A stretch of 64,000 nt of DNA from Incurvaria masculella. Its lineage: Eukaryota > Arthropoda > Insecta > Lepidoptera > Incurvariidae. Under the pieces are notes generated by a model, which was not told the origin of the DNA, did not search any database, and saw nothing but the letters and a program-made list of their open reading frames with translations. This document shows positions 53,401 to 62,599 of this stretch, piece after piece (position 1 is the stretch's first letter; each line of letters starts with the position of its first letter). Where the stretch lies: positions 17,692,501 to 17,756,500 of the forward strand of contig OX335651.1 of assembly GCA_946894095.1 (NCBI GenBank), given 5' to 3'. The translations under genes were made by a program, and so were the position numbers.

Positions 53401-54172
53401 CATTGTCTAAGGTAACGATCGGCAGACTAGACATCTCCTCTTCTACTTTCAGACTGAACGTCACCCAATCAGCTTCATTCAAGCGATATTTAAGAAGAGG
53501 GGATTTATTTATGGAAGGAGGGGCCTGACAAGGAATATTTATAATAATGGGAAAATGATCGCTGCCGTGAGAAAATTTGGATATTTTCCATGAAAGACGG
53601 GCAGCCAGATCTGGAGTGCAAAGAGTCAGATCCACTGCACTCGGATTCTGATTCGGGGGAGTCCGTCTTGTGGGTGAACCATCATTCAGAAGGCATATGT
53701 TGTATTCATCTAGTAGTTCAATCAATTTATTGCCTTGGTGGTCACAATTTGCAGACCCCCACACGGAGTGATGAGAATTAAAATCGCCTAAAACCACATA
53801 AGGCTTGCGGATGGATTGAAAAATAGATTTAATAAATCGAGTGGTTGAGAGCGTAGGAGACGATACATATACCGAAACAAATGTTATATTGTCTGCCATA
53901 ACGGCAACAACATTTATACCATCAACTCGGGCAGGAAGAGTGAGGGAAGAAAATGGAATTTTTTTGTTGATGAACAGGGCGCAACCCCCATATCCATCAG
54001 CTCGGTCATCTCTGAAGCTAACATATCCTGAAATCTTAAAGTGGGTTGATGGCTTTAACCAGGTTTCAGAAATTGCTATAACGATAGGGTGATGTTTATT
54101 GATAAGGTGGAGTAAATCAGATTTATTTTTGATTAAGCTACGACAATTCCACTGAATTATTGTAGAAGACAT
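50468..54172 (-). CDS. I-element ORF2: endonuclease, RT, RNase H (left copy)
   Basis: 1234 codons from ATG 54172 ('MSSTIIQWNCRSL'); a longer frame from 54205 uses a non-ATG codon and is less likely. APE-type endonuclease at about 1-220 ('WNCRSL', 'ISETWLKP', 'VLGDFNSHHSVWG', 'GSDHFPI'). RT at about 430-700 with 'GLDGIPYSFL', 'YRPIALSSTLCKI', 'AAFLDISAAYDNV' (motif A), 'GLPQGSVLSPLLYNIY' (motif B) and 'LQYADDLLIY' (motif C). RNase H near 945-1075 ('IFTDASKLTEEGSVGAAV', 'TGESTALLEAV', 'FSDSRSALQSL'). C-terminal 'CECGLDDGNLEHIFFCC'. The protein nicks the target and performs target-primed reverse transcription. All catalytic motifs are intact. Short antisense frames are shadows. Confidence 0.95.
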   Translation of the reverse strand: MSSTIIQWNCRSLIKNKSDLLHLINKHHPIVIAISETWLKPSTHFKISGYVSFRDDRADGYGGCALFINKKIPFSSLTLPARVDGINVVAVMADNITFVSVYVSSPTLSTTRFIKSIFQSIRKPYVVLGDFNSHHSVWGSANCDHQGNKLIELLDEYNICLLNDGSPTRRTPPNQNPSAVDLTLCTPDLAARLSWKISKFSHGSDHFPIIINIPCQAPPSINKSPLLKYRLNEADWVTFSLKVEEEMSSLPIVTLDNVLHCYSKFTSLLISTADQIIPLKNTSKNHRLSPPWWDSECTKSVRDRSYAETLYEEFMTDENFLNLRKIQAVTKCTLKNKKRNGWQNFCLSLSPNTSSSLVWRNIKRYRSVFTEDSASIPSSASWKDSFLNKLAPPSAPTEDELPSLYSFVGGCTPMEVPFSLKELKIVLNHVKDSSPGLDGIPYSFLVKSRDTTLEYFLQIINFFFDYGVIPDSWKTQIIIPILKSGKDPNDGSSYRPIALSSTLCKITEHLIKNRLEWFVEHRELLAKTQYGFRKSRSTMDSLGIFTTDIRLSFSRDESVVAAFLDISAAYDNVLLPKLKQKMLNLHIPEKIVAYIFNILSQRTIMLRVEEQSNDSRIIWKGLPQGSVLSPLLYNIYTHDLDRSINSFSRVLQYADDLLIYSPHKSIPKGAEQIEYSLRSLNTWLTEHGLELSAQKSSIVVFSRKRIVPPITITYNNTIIPLHIQTKFLGIILDSKMTGVSHLNYVIKKCEKNINIIRTLAGVWWGAHPYYLKLLYNAIIRSHLDYGSYILEPCNRTALNKLNIIQNKCLRIITGAMKSSPINALQVECVEPPLYFRRQFLADRFLFRASYFLHHPIIPKLNLLSRFSHTAKYWEKKAPTRLVKSYRKFNNVKAPVFRSNSLPMFSYPFQVVTSNVEVIPFFGIEKESPNANEVFHSILSENWEGWEYIFTDASKLTEEGSVGAAVFHKNSNIYQLIKCPPESSVFTGESTALLEAVKFSLLLKKSNKFIIFSDSRSALQSLTQNPFHSNTQNPIPFSIKDILYNNPDKQIVFAWIPSHSGILPNHRVDDLAKQAVLRGDKIPYRNYPHDLIALPKKSLTENWTKLWANSSRFKGSNYAKIQPNIPAKPWFHRIKINKSSTSIICRLRIGHCCSPVHLARLHIKDSSVCECGLDDGNLEHIFFCCPLINKTAPLYDYLPLLQIPLPTNINCLLSSSNFKILKLLASFISANDLKL

Positions 54173-54546
54173 TCTGATGAAATGAAGCGAGATGAATGCA
54201 TTCAAACTTGACCCTATAAAAATTAAAGAAAGCTAAGTTGCAGATAAAAAAAATTTTTGCCAAATGTTCTGCTACCATGCAGTAATAAATTTTGTGGTCA
54301 AAAAATCTGCTAGAGCTTTTTTTAATGACATAAAGAGGATTTTTTATTAAAACAATCCAAACATTGGTACAAAAATCTGCTGGTCGCAGATATATATTTT
54401 TGGAGCCAAATATTCTGCTACAACGCAGGTAATAAATTTGGATGCCGAAATATTTTTTATATATTGTCTTTTGGATAAGTAAAATAATATTGTTGAAGAA
54501 ATTAAAATTTAAAGTGTAAATTGAAAAGTTCATATTGGATAAGAAG
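54173..54546 (-). promoter_or_regulatory. I-element inter-ORF region with internal repeats (left copy)
   Basis: A 374-base gap between ORF1 and ORF2. It contains a degenerate direct repeat ('ttctgctaccatgcag' near 54268 and 'ttctgctacaacgcagg' near 54412) plus 'tctgctggtcgcaga' between them; each has a short CTGC/GCAG inverted core that could form a small hairpin. It may help ORF2 translation by reinitiation or internal entry. Repeated at 60335-60708. Confidence 0.45.
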
Positions 54547-56268
54547 TTATTTTTTAATTTTGTCAGGTAAGCCCACTGGTGAGCGGATTCTGGAGTGTTT
54601 GAACCCATTATAAGCGTCTGGAGAATGATTAATAGCAGCGTTGGACGGTAAAGTATTGGAAGATATAAAACTTAGAAAAGCAGAAAATAATTTGTCAACA
54701 TTTTCAGGGTTACTAAGGTCCATTGAAATAATTGGAGAAGAGGGTGTCAACAAAGGAGTTCGAAAAACCGAACCATTATGAGATGTTGGAGGAGTGAAAT
54801 CATTAAGAAGGGCTTGATGAGCGTTGCGATCGTACCCCTGAGGAAGAGGGGCGCGAGCTCGAGGTTGCGAAAAGAATGTTTTTTTGTATGAGTATGTAGG
54901 AATGGATGGTTTATTGACTGGAGCGCTGGAGGTGACCTCTGCAAAGGACCGCTTAGAGGGCCTAAATTGACTGGCAGCCTCCGTATATGAAATAGCTTCT
55001 TCTGCCATTTTATGTTTAATATTTTTTTGTCTATTTTGTTCCGGACAAATTTTACTTGTTGCATAGTGTCTGCCTTCACAGTAAAGGCAGCTTGCATTTT
55101 CTTCTGTGATGTTGCAGTCATTGGCTGAATGGAATTCTCCGCATTTATAACAACGTGGCTGCGAACGGCATATTGTCTTGGTATGTCCATATCTTGAGCA
55201 ATTGAAGCATTGGATGGTCGGATATTTGTAAAGTTCTACTTGAATAGAATTATACATTAATAGGATCTTATCAGGAAGACTCTGACCATCAAAAGTTACA
55301 ACCACACTTTGGGATGGTTTCCACATAGGGGAACCATCGACCATTTTTTTGAAATTTAAGCGTCTGACTTTGAGGACTCTTCCTCCGCCAGGAATTTCAA
55401 TGTCTTTCAAAAGATCCTCTTCGGACCATTCAATTGGAATTCCTTTCACCAATCCAATTCTTGTGACATTAAATGACGGAATAAAAGCCTTATATTTGGC
55501 TTCGGATAAATAATGATTTTGTATGAATAGATTGGCATATTGGGCGGATTTGAAGGTGACGGTTACTCTATTTCGTCCCACACTCTTTACCCCACCGTCT
55601 ATGATACCTTGGAATGAGTTCCGTTTTAAAAATTGACCAAAATGAACTGGATGCAGAACAACTCCAGCCGATGGATTTGATTCCACCCTCTGGACGTGGA
55701 CTAAGAAAGGAGCTTTGTCAAAGTCCCGGTAAAGTTCGGTATGATTTGGAGTTGAGATATCATTCGTGGAAATCCGGGATGGGCCTTGTTGGGATAGATC
55801 TTGTTGGGATAGGTCTTGTTTGGATAGGTCTTGTTGGGATATGTCTTGTTGGGATAGGTCTTGTTGGGATATGTTTAGTTTGGATAGGACTGCTTGAGGC
55901 CCAATAACCTGAGAATTGGGAGCCTGCTTTATTTCATCATGTTCACAATCTGACGAGATAAAAGATGATTGTGATGAATCAATCTTAACTTTGAGTTGAG
56001 AGTTTTGTTTGTTACTTTTGTTTTTTCTTTGATGTTCTTTTATTTTTCGTTTCCTTTTACCAATTATGGCGGAAAAGTCCATGCCTTCATTATCAGACAA
56101 TCTATCGAATGAATTGTGAATTTCAATGGTATGGCTGGCCTCTGGTGGGGTTAGGAATGCATCATTAAGGTTGTCGCTCTTATCGCTAGATGCATCTTGA
56201 GCGAGAATGAACCCCGGCGGCATATGATGGCGGCCGCCGGGGTCGTCCGGGTCGGGTGGTTCATTCAT
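54547..56268 (-). CDS. I-element ORF1, Gag-like with three zinc knuckles (left copy)
   Basis: 573 codons from ATG 56268. The acidic, disordered N-terminus is followed by a lysine-rich stretch ('GKRKRKIKEHQRKNKSNK', a possible nuclear signal) and a pentapeptide repeat of about six LSQQD-type units near residue 134-165. An RRM-like central part ('GVVLHPVHFGQFL', 'RVTVTFKSAQYANLFI') precedes three CCHC knuckles from about residue 355: 'CFNCSRYGHTKTIC', 'CYKCGEFHSANDC' and 'CLYCEGRHYATSKIC'. It is the RNA-binding particle protein that packages element RNA for ORF2. It lies upstream of ORF2 in the same transcript. The frame is fully open. Confidence 0.93.
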   Translation of the reverse strand: MNEPPDPDDPGGRHHMPPGFILAQDASSDKSDNLNDAFLTPPEASHTIEIHNSFDRLSDNEGMDFSAIIGKRKRKIKEHQRKNKSNKQNSQLKVKIDSSQSSFISSDCEHDEIKQAPNSQVIGPQAVLSKLNISQQDLSQQDISQQDLSKQDLSQQDLSQQGPSRISTNDISTPNHTELYRDFDKAPFLVHVQRVESNPSAGVVLHPVHFGQFLKRNSFQGIIDGGVKSVGRNRVTVTFKSAQYANLFIQNHYLSEAKYKAFIPSFNVTRIGLVKGIPIEWSEEDLLKDIEIPGGGRVLKVRRLNFKKMVDGSPMWKPSQSVVVTFDGQSLPDKILLMYNSIQVELYKYPTIQCFNCSRYGHTKTICRSQPRCYKCGEFHSANDCNITEENASCLYCEGRHYATSKICPEQNRQKNIKHKMAEEAISYTEAASQFRPSKRSFAEVTSSAPVNKPSIPTYSYKKTFFSQPRARAPLPQGYDRNAHQALLNDFTPPTSHNGSVFRTPLLTPSSPIISMDLSNPENVDKLFSAFLSFISSNTLPSNAAINHSPDAYNGFKHSRIRSPVGLPDKIKK

Positions 56269-56437
56269 CACAACATCACCCTACTTACGCGATACGAAAA
56301 TCCAATAAACACAAATAGGCAGAGCAAGCCGGGAAACACGACACAATGGCTTTACGGAACCACACAATCACTGATATTATTCTTTGCGATTTGCAAAAAA
56401 ATATGCACGCGACCTCATCGACAGTCTTTTGTCTTCC

Positions 56438-56477
56438 AGGATGGCCGTTAATAATTGTGAGAAATTCTCGTATTCCC
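56438..56477. repeat. 40-bp host segment between the tandem I elements
   Basis: Begins with AGGATGGCCGTT and ends 'tctcgtattccc'; the same 40 bases follow the right element at 62600-62639 and there continue into unique host DNA. The next base on the left side is the first base of the right element's (TTC)n tail. Confidence 0.85.
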
Positions 56478-56629
56478 TTCTTCTTCTTCTTCTTTTTAGG
56501 GTCCTACTTTTGGGTCCCTTTTAATGGCTTTCGTGCATCTAACACATTTCGCCAATGTCAAAGTTCATAGCTATATACAAATAGTGTAAAAGGTTCTGAA
56601 ATTAGTTGCCAACGAAACATAAAAGAAAA

Positions 56630-59600
56630 TCATAATTTAAGATCATTTGCACTGATAAATGAAGCAAGTAACTTTAGAATTTTAAAGTTAGATGAAGAGA
56701 GCAAGCAATTAATATTGGTAGGAAGAGGAATTTGGAGTAGAGGAAGGTAATCGTATAAAGGAGCAGTTTTATTAATAAGAGGACAACAGAAAAATATATG
56801 TTCCAAATTCCCGTCATCAAGGCCACATTCGCACACTGATGAGTCTTTAATATGAAGTCTAGCCAAATGAACAGGGGAACAGCAGTGGCCTATTCTAAGG
56901 CGGCAAATAATAGAAGTTGAAGATTTATTAATTTTGATACGATGAAACCAAGGCTTAGCAGGGATGTTAGGCTGGATCTTGGCGTAATTTGAACCCTTAA
57001 ATCTACTAGAGTTAGCCCACAATTTGGTCCAATTTTCAGTAAGAGATTTTTTTGGGAGAGCAATTAAATCATGTGGGTAGTTTCTATATGGGATTTTATC
57101 CCCTCGCAGAACAGCTTGTTTAGCAAGATCATCTACCCGGTGATTGGGCAGGATGCCTGAGTGAGACGGAATCCATGCAAAGACTATTTGTTTGTCCGGG
57201 TTATTGTAGAGAATGTCTTTAATGGAAAAAGGAATAGGATTTTGTGTGTTAGAATGAAAGGGGTTCTGAGTGAGAGATTGAAGAGCACTACGGGAATCAG
57301 AAAATATTATAAATTTATTAGATTTTTTTAATAATAATGAAAACTTGACTGCCTCCAGTAATGCCGTTGATTCACCAGTGAAAACTGATGACTCTGGAGG
57401 GCATTTAATTAGTTGGTAGATGTTGCTGTTCTTATGAAATACTGCAGCTCCAACACTGCCTTCCTCCGTGAGTTTGGAGGCATCAGTAAAAATATACTCC
57501 CACCCTTCCCAGTTTTCAGATAGGATGGAATGAAAGACTTCATTAGCATTTGGAGACTCTTTTTCAATGCCAAAAAAAGGAATTACTTCTACATTGCTCG
57601 TAACTACTTGAAAAGGGTATGAAAACATTGGTAAGGAGTTAGAACGGAATACTGGAGCCTTGACATTATTGAACTTACGATAACTTTTTACAAGTCTGGT
57701 GGGAGCCTTTTTTTCCCAATATTTCGCAGTATGAGAAAATCGGGATAGTAAATTTAGTTTCGGAATTATTGGATGATGTAAGAAATAGCTTGCCCTGAAC
57801 AAGAAACGATCAGCCAAGAACTGACGGCGAAAATAAAGAGGAGGTTCAACGCATTCTACTTGCAGAGCATTTATAGGACTTGATTTCATGGCACCTGTTA
57901 TAATACGCAGGCATTTGTTTTGGATAATGTTAAGCTTATTAAGAGCAGTTCTATTGCAGGGTTCTAAAATATAGGAACCGTAATCCAAATGACTTCGTAT
58001 TATTGCATTGTACAATAACTTGAGGTAGTATGGATGAGCTCCCCACCAAACCCCAGCTAGAGTGCGTATAATGTTAATATTTTTTTCACATTTTTTTATT
58101 ACATAATTTAGATGAGAGACACCTGTCATTTTTGAATCCAGGATTATGCCAAGGAATTTAGTTTGAATATGTAATGGAATAATTGTATTGTTGTATGTGA
58201 TAGTGATAGGGGGTACAATTCTTTTTCTACTGAATACTACTATAGAGCTCTTTTGGGCTGACAGTTCCAACCCATGTTCAGTTAACCATGTGTTCAAAGA
58301 TCTTAGCGAGTATTCAATTTGTTCAGCTCCTTTAGGAATAGATTTATGGGGTGAGTATATTAGTAAATCATCCGCATATTGCAGGACACGTGAAAAGGAG
58401 TTTATTGATCTGTCAAGATCATGGGTGTAAATATTATAAAGTAAAGGACTGAGAACAGAGCCTTGTGGTAAACCTTTCCAGATTATTCTAGAGTCGTTTG
58501 ATTGTTCCTCTACTCTTAACATTATTGTTCTTTGAGATAATATATTAAAAATATATGCAACAATTTTTTCTGGTATATGTAGATTTAGCATTTTTTGTTT
58601 GAGCTTTGGTAGGAGGACATTATCGTAAGCTGCAGATATGTCTAGGAATGCAGCCACAACAGACTCGTCCCGAGAAAAAGAAAGTCGAATATCGGTAGTG
58701 AAAATCCCCAAACTATCCATTGTACTTCTGCTTTTCCTAAATCCATATTGTGTTTTAGCAAGAAGTTCTCTGTGTTCCACGAACCATTCTAAACGGTTTT
58801 TGATTAAATGTTCTGTAATTTTGCATAAGGTAGAAGACAGAGCAATCGGACGGTAAGAGGAACCATCATTGGGGTCTTTACCAGATTTCAGGATTGGAAT
58901 GATTATTTGAGTTTTCCAGGAGTCAGGAATTACCCCATAGTCAAAGAAGAAATTAATGATTTGTAAAAAGTATTCAAGGGTTGTATCTCTCGATTTAACC
59001 AGAAAAGAATAAGGAATCCCATCCAGCCCTGGGGAAGAATCCTTAACATGATTCAAAACAATTTTGAGTTCTTTTAATGAAAATGGAACCTCCATGGGAG
59101 TACAACCTCCAACAAATGAATAAAGGGACGGGAGTTCATCTTCTGTAGGGGCGGATGGGGGGGCTAGCTTATTTAGGAATGAGTCTTTCCATGAAGCCGA
59201 TGAAGGTATTGAAGCACTGTCTTCCGTGAAAACAGAACGGTACCTTTTAATATTGCGCCAAACTAATGAAGATGAAGTGTTAGGTGAGAGAGAAAGGCAA
59301 AAATTTTGCCATCCATTACGTTTTTTATTTTTAAGAGTACATTTAGTAACTGCTTGAATTTTGCGTAAATTTAAAAAGTTTTCATCAGTCATAAACTCTT
59401 CATATAAAGTTTCGGCATAGGAACGGTCACGAACAGATTTGGTACATTCGGAATCCCACCATGGAGGAGAAAGGCGATGATTTTTTGATGTATTTTTGAG
59501 CGGAATAATTTGATCTGCTGTGCTTATCAATAATGATGTAAATTTGGAGTAACAATGTAAAACATTGTCTAAGGTAACGATCGGCAGACTAGACATCTCC

Positions 59601-60334
59601 TCTTCTACTTTCAGACTGAACGTCACCCAATCAGCTTCATTCAAGCGATATTTAAGAAGAGGGGATTTATTTATGGAAGGAGGGGCCTGACAAGGAATAT
59701 TTATAATAATGGGAAAATGATCGCTGCCGTGAGAAAATTTGGATATTTTCCATGAAAGACGGGCAGCCAGATCTGGAGTGCAAAGAGTCAGATCCACTGC
59801 ACTCGGATTCTGATTCGGGGGAGTCCGTCTTGTGGGTGAACCATCATTCAGAAGGCATATGTTGTATTCATCTAGTAGTTCAATCAATTTATTGCCTTGG
59901 TGGTCACAATTTGCAGACCCCCACACGGAGTGATGAGAATTAAAATCGCCTAAAACCACATAAGGCTTGCGGATGGATTGAAAAATAGATTTAATAAATC
60001 GAGTGGTTGAGAGCGTAGGAGACGATACATATACCGAAACAAATGTTATATTGTCTGCCATAACGGCAACAACATTTATACCATCAACTCGGGCAGGAAG
60101 AGTGAGGGAAGAAAATGGAATTTTTTTGTTGATGAACAGGGCGCAACCCCCATATCCATCAGCTCGGTCATCTCTGAAGCTAACATATCCTGAAATCTTA
60201 AAGTGGGTTGATGGCTTTAACCAGGTTTCAGAAATTGCTATAACGATAGGGTGATGTTTATTGATAAGGTGGAGTAAATCAGATTTATTTTTGATTAAGC
60301 TACGACAATTCCACTGAATTATTGTAGAAGACAT
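56630..60334 (-). CDS. I-element ORF2: endonuclease, RT, RNase H (right copy)
   Basis: Encodes the same 1234-residue protein as 50468-54172, residue for residue as far as compared, with ATG at 60334. Endonuclease, RT (YADD) and RNase H motifs are all present and uninterrupted, so on sequence it is a potentially active copy. It sits upstream of the left element on the shared minus strand; transcripts reading through its weak 3' end could include the downstream copy. Confidence 0.93.
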   Translation of the reverse strand: MSSTIIQWNCRSLIKNKSDLLHLINKHHPIVIAISETWLKPSTHFKISGYVSFRDDRADGYGGCALFINKKIPFSSLTLPARVDGINVVAVMADNITFVSVYVSSPTLSTTRFIKSIFQSIRKPYVVLGDFNSHHSVWGSANCDHQGNKLIELLDEYNICLLNDGSPTRRTPPNQNPSAVDLTLCTPDLAARLSWKISKFSHGSDHFPIIINIPCQAPPSINKSPLLKYRLNEADWVTFSLKVEEEMSSLPIVTLDNVLHCYSKFTSLLISTADQIIPLKNTSKNHRLSPPWWDSECTKSVRDRSYAETLYEEFMTDENFLNLRKIQAVTKCTLKNKKRNGWQNFCLSLSPNTSSSLVWRNIKRYRSVFTEDSASIPSSASWKDSFLNKLAPPSAPTEDELPSLYSFVGGCTPMEVPFSLKELKIVLNHVKDSSPGLDGIPYSFLVKSRDTTLEYFLQIINFFFDYGVIPDSWKTQIIIPILKSGKDPNDGSSYRPIALSSTLCKITEHLIKNRLEWFVEHRELLAKTQYGFRKSRSTMDSLGIFTTDIRLSFSRDESVVAAFLDISAAYDNVLLPKLKQKMLNLHIPEKIVAYIFNILSQRTIMLRVEEQSNDSRIIWKGLPQGSVLSPLLYNIYTHDLDRSINSFSRVLQYADDLLIYSPHKSIPKGAEQIEYSLRSLNTWLTEHGLELSAQKSSIVVFSRKRIVPPITITYNNTIIPLHIQTKFLGIILDSKMTGVSHLNYVIKKCEKNINIIRTLAGVWWGAHPYYLKLLYNAIIRSHLDYGSYILEPCNRTALNKLNIIQNKCLRIITGAMKSSPINALQVECVEPPLYFRRQFLADRFLFRASYFLHHPIIPKLNLLSRFSHTAKYWEKKAPTRLVKSYRKFNNVKAPVFRSNSLPMFSYPFQVVTSNVEVIPFFGIEKESPNANEVFHSILSENWEGWEYIFTDASKLTEEGSVGAAVFHKNSNIYQLIKCPPESSVFTGESTALLEAVKFSLLLKKSNKFIIFSDSRSALQSLTQNPFHSNTQNPIPFSIKDILYNNPDKQIVFAWIPSHSGILPNHRVDDLAKQAVLRGDKIPYRNYPHDLIALPKKSLTENWTKLWANSSRFKGSNYAKIQPNIPAKPWFHRIKINKSSTSIICRLRIGHCCSPVHLARLHIKDSSVCECGLDDGNLEHIFFCCPLINKTAPLYDYLPLLQIPLPTNINCLLSSSNFKILKLLASFISANDLKL

Positions 60335-60708
60335 TCTGATGAAATGAAGCGAGATGAATGCATTCAAACTTGACCCTATAAAAATTAAAGAAAGCTAAGT
60401 TGCAGATAAAAAAAATTTTTGCCAAATGTTCTGCTACCATGCAGTAATAAATTTTGTGGTCAAAAAATCTGCTAGAGCTTTTTTTAATGACATAAAGAGG
60501 ATTTTTTATTAAAACAATCCAAACATTGGTACAAAAATCTGCTGGTCGCAGATATATATTTTTGGAGCCAAATATTCTGCTACAACGCAGGTAATAAATT
60601 TGGATGCCGAAATATTTTTTATATATTGTCTTTTGGATAAGTAAAATAATATTGTTGAAGAAATTAAAATTTAAAGTGTAAATTGAAAAGTTCATATTGG
60701 ATAAGAAG
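60335..60708 (-). promoter_or_regulatory. I-element inter-ORF region (right copy)
   Basis: Same 374 bases as 54173-54546, with the repeated CTGC...GCAG hairpin-like units. Confidence 0.45.
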
Positions 60709-62430
60709 TTATTTTTTAATTTTGTCAGGTAAGCCCACTGGTGAGCGGATTCTGGAGTGTTTGAACCCATTATAAGCGTCTGGAGAATGATTAATAGCAG
60801 CGTTGGACGGTAAAGTATTGGAAGATATAAAACTTAGAAAAGCAGAAAATAATTTGTCAACATTTTCAGGGTTACTAAGGTCCATTGAAATAATTGGAGA
60901 AGAGGGTGTCAACAAAGGAGTTCGAAAAACCGAACCATTATGAGATGTTGGAGGAGTGAAATCATTAAGAAGGGCTTGATGAGCGTTGCGATCGTACCCC
61001 TGAGGAAGAGGGGCGCGAGCTCGAGGTTGCGAAAAGAATGTTTTTTTGTATGAGTATGTAGGAATGGATGGTTTATTGACTGGAGCGCTGGAGGTGACCT
61101 CTGCAAAGGACCGCTTAGAGGGCCTAAATTGACTGGCAGCCTCCGTATATGAAATAGCTTCTTCTGCCATTTTATGTTTAATATTTTTTTGTCTATTTTG
61201 TTCCGGACAAATTTTACTTGTTGCATAGTGTCTGCCTTCACAGTAAAGGCAGCTTGCATTTTCTTCTGTGATGTTGCAGTCATTGGCTGAATGGAATTCT
61301 CCGCATTTATAACAACGTGGCTGCGAACGGCATATTGTCTTGGTATGTCCATATCTTGAGCAATTGAAGCATTGGATGGTCGGATATTTGTAAAGTTCTA
61401 CTTGAATAGAATTATACATTAATAGGATCTTATCAGGAAGACTCTGACCATCAAAAGTTACAACCACACTTTGGGATGGTTTCCACATAGGGGAACCATC
61501 GACCATTTTTTTGAAATTTAAGCGTCTGACTTTGAGGACTCTTCCTCCGCCAGGAATTTCAATGTCTTTCAAAAGATCCTCTTCGGACCATTCAATTGGA
61601 ATTCCTTTCACCAATCCAATTCTTGTGACATTAAATGACGGAATAAAAGCCTTATATTTGGCTTCGGATAAATAATGATTTTGTATGAATAGATTGGCAT
61701 ATTGGGCGGATTTGAAGGTGACGGTTACTCTATTTCGTCCCACACTCTTTACCCCACCGTCTATGATACCTTGGAATGAGTTCCGTTTTAAAAATTGACC
61801 AAAATGAACTGGATGCAGAACAACTCCAGCCGATGGATTTGATTCCACCCTCTGGACGTGGACTAAGAAAGGAGCTTTGTCAAAGTCCCGGTAAAGTTCG
61901 GTATGATTTGGAGTTGAGATATCATTCGTGGAAATCCGGGATGGGCCTTGTTGGGATAGATCTTGTTGGGATAGGTCTTGTTTGGATAGGTCTTGTTGGG
62001 ATATGTCTTGTTGGGATAGGTCTTGTTGGGATATGTTTAGTTTGGATAGGACTGCTTGAGGCCCAATAACCTGAGAATTGGGAGCCTGCTTTATTTCATC
62101 ATGTTCACAATCTGACGAGATAAAAGATGATTGTGATGAATCAATCTTAACTTTGAGTTGAGAGTTTTGTTTGTTACTTTTGTTTTTTCTTTGATGTTCT
62201 TTTATTTTTCGTTTCCTTTTACCAATTATGGCGGAAAAGTCCATGCCTTCATTATCAGACAATCTATCGAATGAATTGTGAATTTCAATGGTATGGCTGG
62301 CCTCTGGTGGGGTTAGGAATGCATCATTAAGGTTGTCGCTCTTATCGCTAGATGCATCTTGAGCGAGAATGAACCCCGGCGGCATATGATGGCGGCCGCC
62401 GGGGTCGTCCGGGTCGGGTGGTTCATTCAT
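60709..62430 (-). CDS. I-element ORF1, Gag-like with three zinc knuckles (right copy)
   Basis: Encodes the same 573-residue protein as 54547-56268, including the same number of LSQQD-type repeats and the three CCHC knuckles. Preservation of the repeat number in both copies argues against long independent evolution, since such minisatellites change length quickly. The 5' UTR (62431-62599) would contain an internal promoter if this element behaves like other I-type elements. Confidence 0.92.
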   Translation of the reverse strand: MNEPPDPDDPGGRHHMPPGFILAQDASSDKSDNLNDAFLTPPEASHTIEIHNSFDRLSDNEGMDFSAIIGKRKRKIKEHQRKNKSNKQNSQLKVKIDSSQSSFISSDCEHDEIKQAPNSQVIGPQAVLSKLNISQQDLSQQDISQQDLSKQDLSQQDLSQQGPSRISTNDISTPNHTELYRDFDKAPFLVHVQRVESNPSAGVVLHPVHFGQFLKRNSFQGIIDGGVKSVGRNRVTVTFKSAQYANLFIQNHYLSEAKYKAFIPSFNVTRIGLVKGIPIEWSEEDLLKDIEIPGGGRVLKVRRLNFKKMVDGSPMWKPSQSVVVTFDGQSLPDKILLMYNSIQVELYKYPTIQCFNCSRYGHTKTICRSQPRCYKCGEFHSANDCNITEENASCLYCEGRHYATSKICPEQNRQKNIKHKMAEEAISYTEAASQFRPSKRSFAEVTSSAPVNKPSIPTYSYKKTFFSQPRARAPLPQGYDRNAHQALLNDFTPPTSHNGSVFRTPLLTPSSPIISMDLSNPENVDKLFSAFLSFISSNTLPSNAAINHSPDAYNGFKHSRIRSPVGLPDKIKK

Positions 62431-62599
62431 CACAACATCACCCTACTTACGCGATACGAAAATCCAATAAACACAAATAGGCAGAGCAAGCCGGGAAACA
62501 CGACACAATGGCTTTACGGAACCACACAATCACTGATATTATTCTTTGCGATTTGCAAAAAAATATGCACGCGACCTCATCGACAGTCTTTTGTCTTCC

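Larger units (their letters stand above)
50321..56437 (-). mobile_element. I-clade non-LTR retrotransposon, left copy, intact
   Basis: A complete minus-strand element: 5' UTR of about 169 bases, ORF1, a 374-base inter-ORF region, ORF2 with endonuclease, RT, RNase H and a cysteine motif, a short 3' UTR and a (GAA)n tail (about four units, seen as TTC at 50321-50331). The RNase H domain and simple-repeat tail place it with I-type elements. It shows a 6162-bp period with the right copy and no difference in encoded protein. Confidence 0.92.
56478..62599 (-). mobile_element. I-clade non-LTR retrotransposon, right copy, intact
   Basis: Same organisation as the left copy, offset by 6162 bp at every ORF boundary with no indel in between. 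The 3' tail has about five TTC units (56478-56492), one more than the left copy. Identical encoded proteins imply very recent duplication, insertion or an assembly duplication. Confidence 0.9.

Noticed and set aside
55785..55885. CRISPR-like or noncoding tandem repeat
   Set aside because: The units are contiguous, 15 bp and in frame with ORF1, with no spacers.
50321..62599. Telomere-specific TRAS/SART-type array
   Set aside because: No TTAGG repeats flank or separate the elements, and the RNase H domain and 12-bp duplication fit I-type elements.
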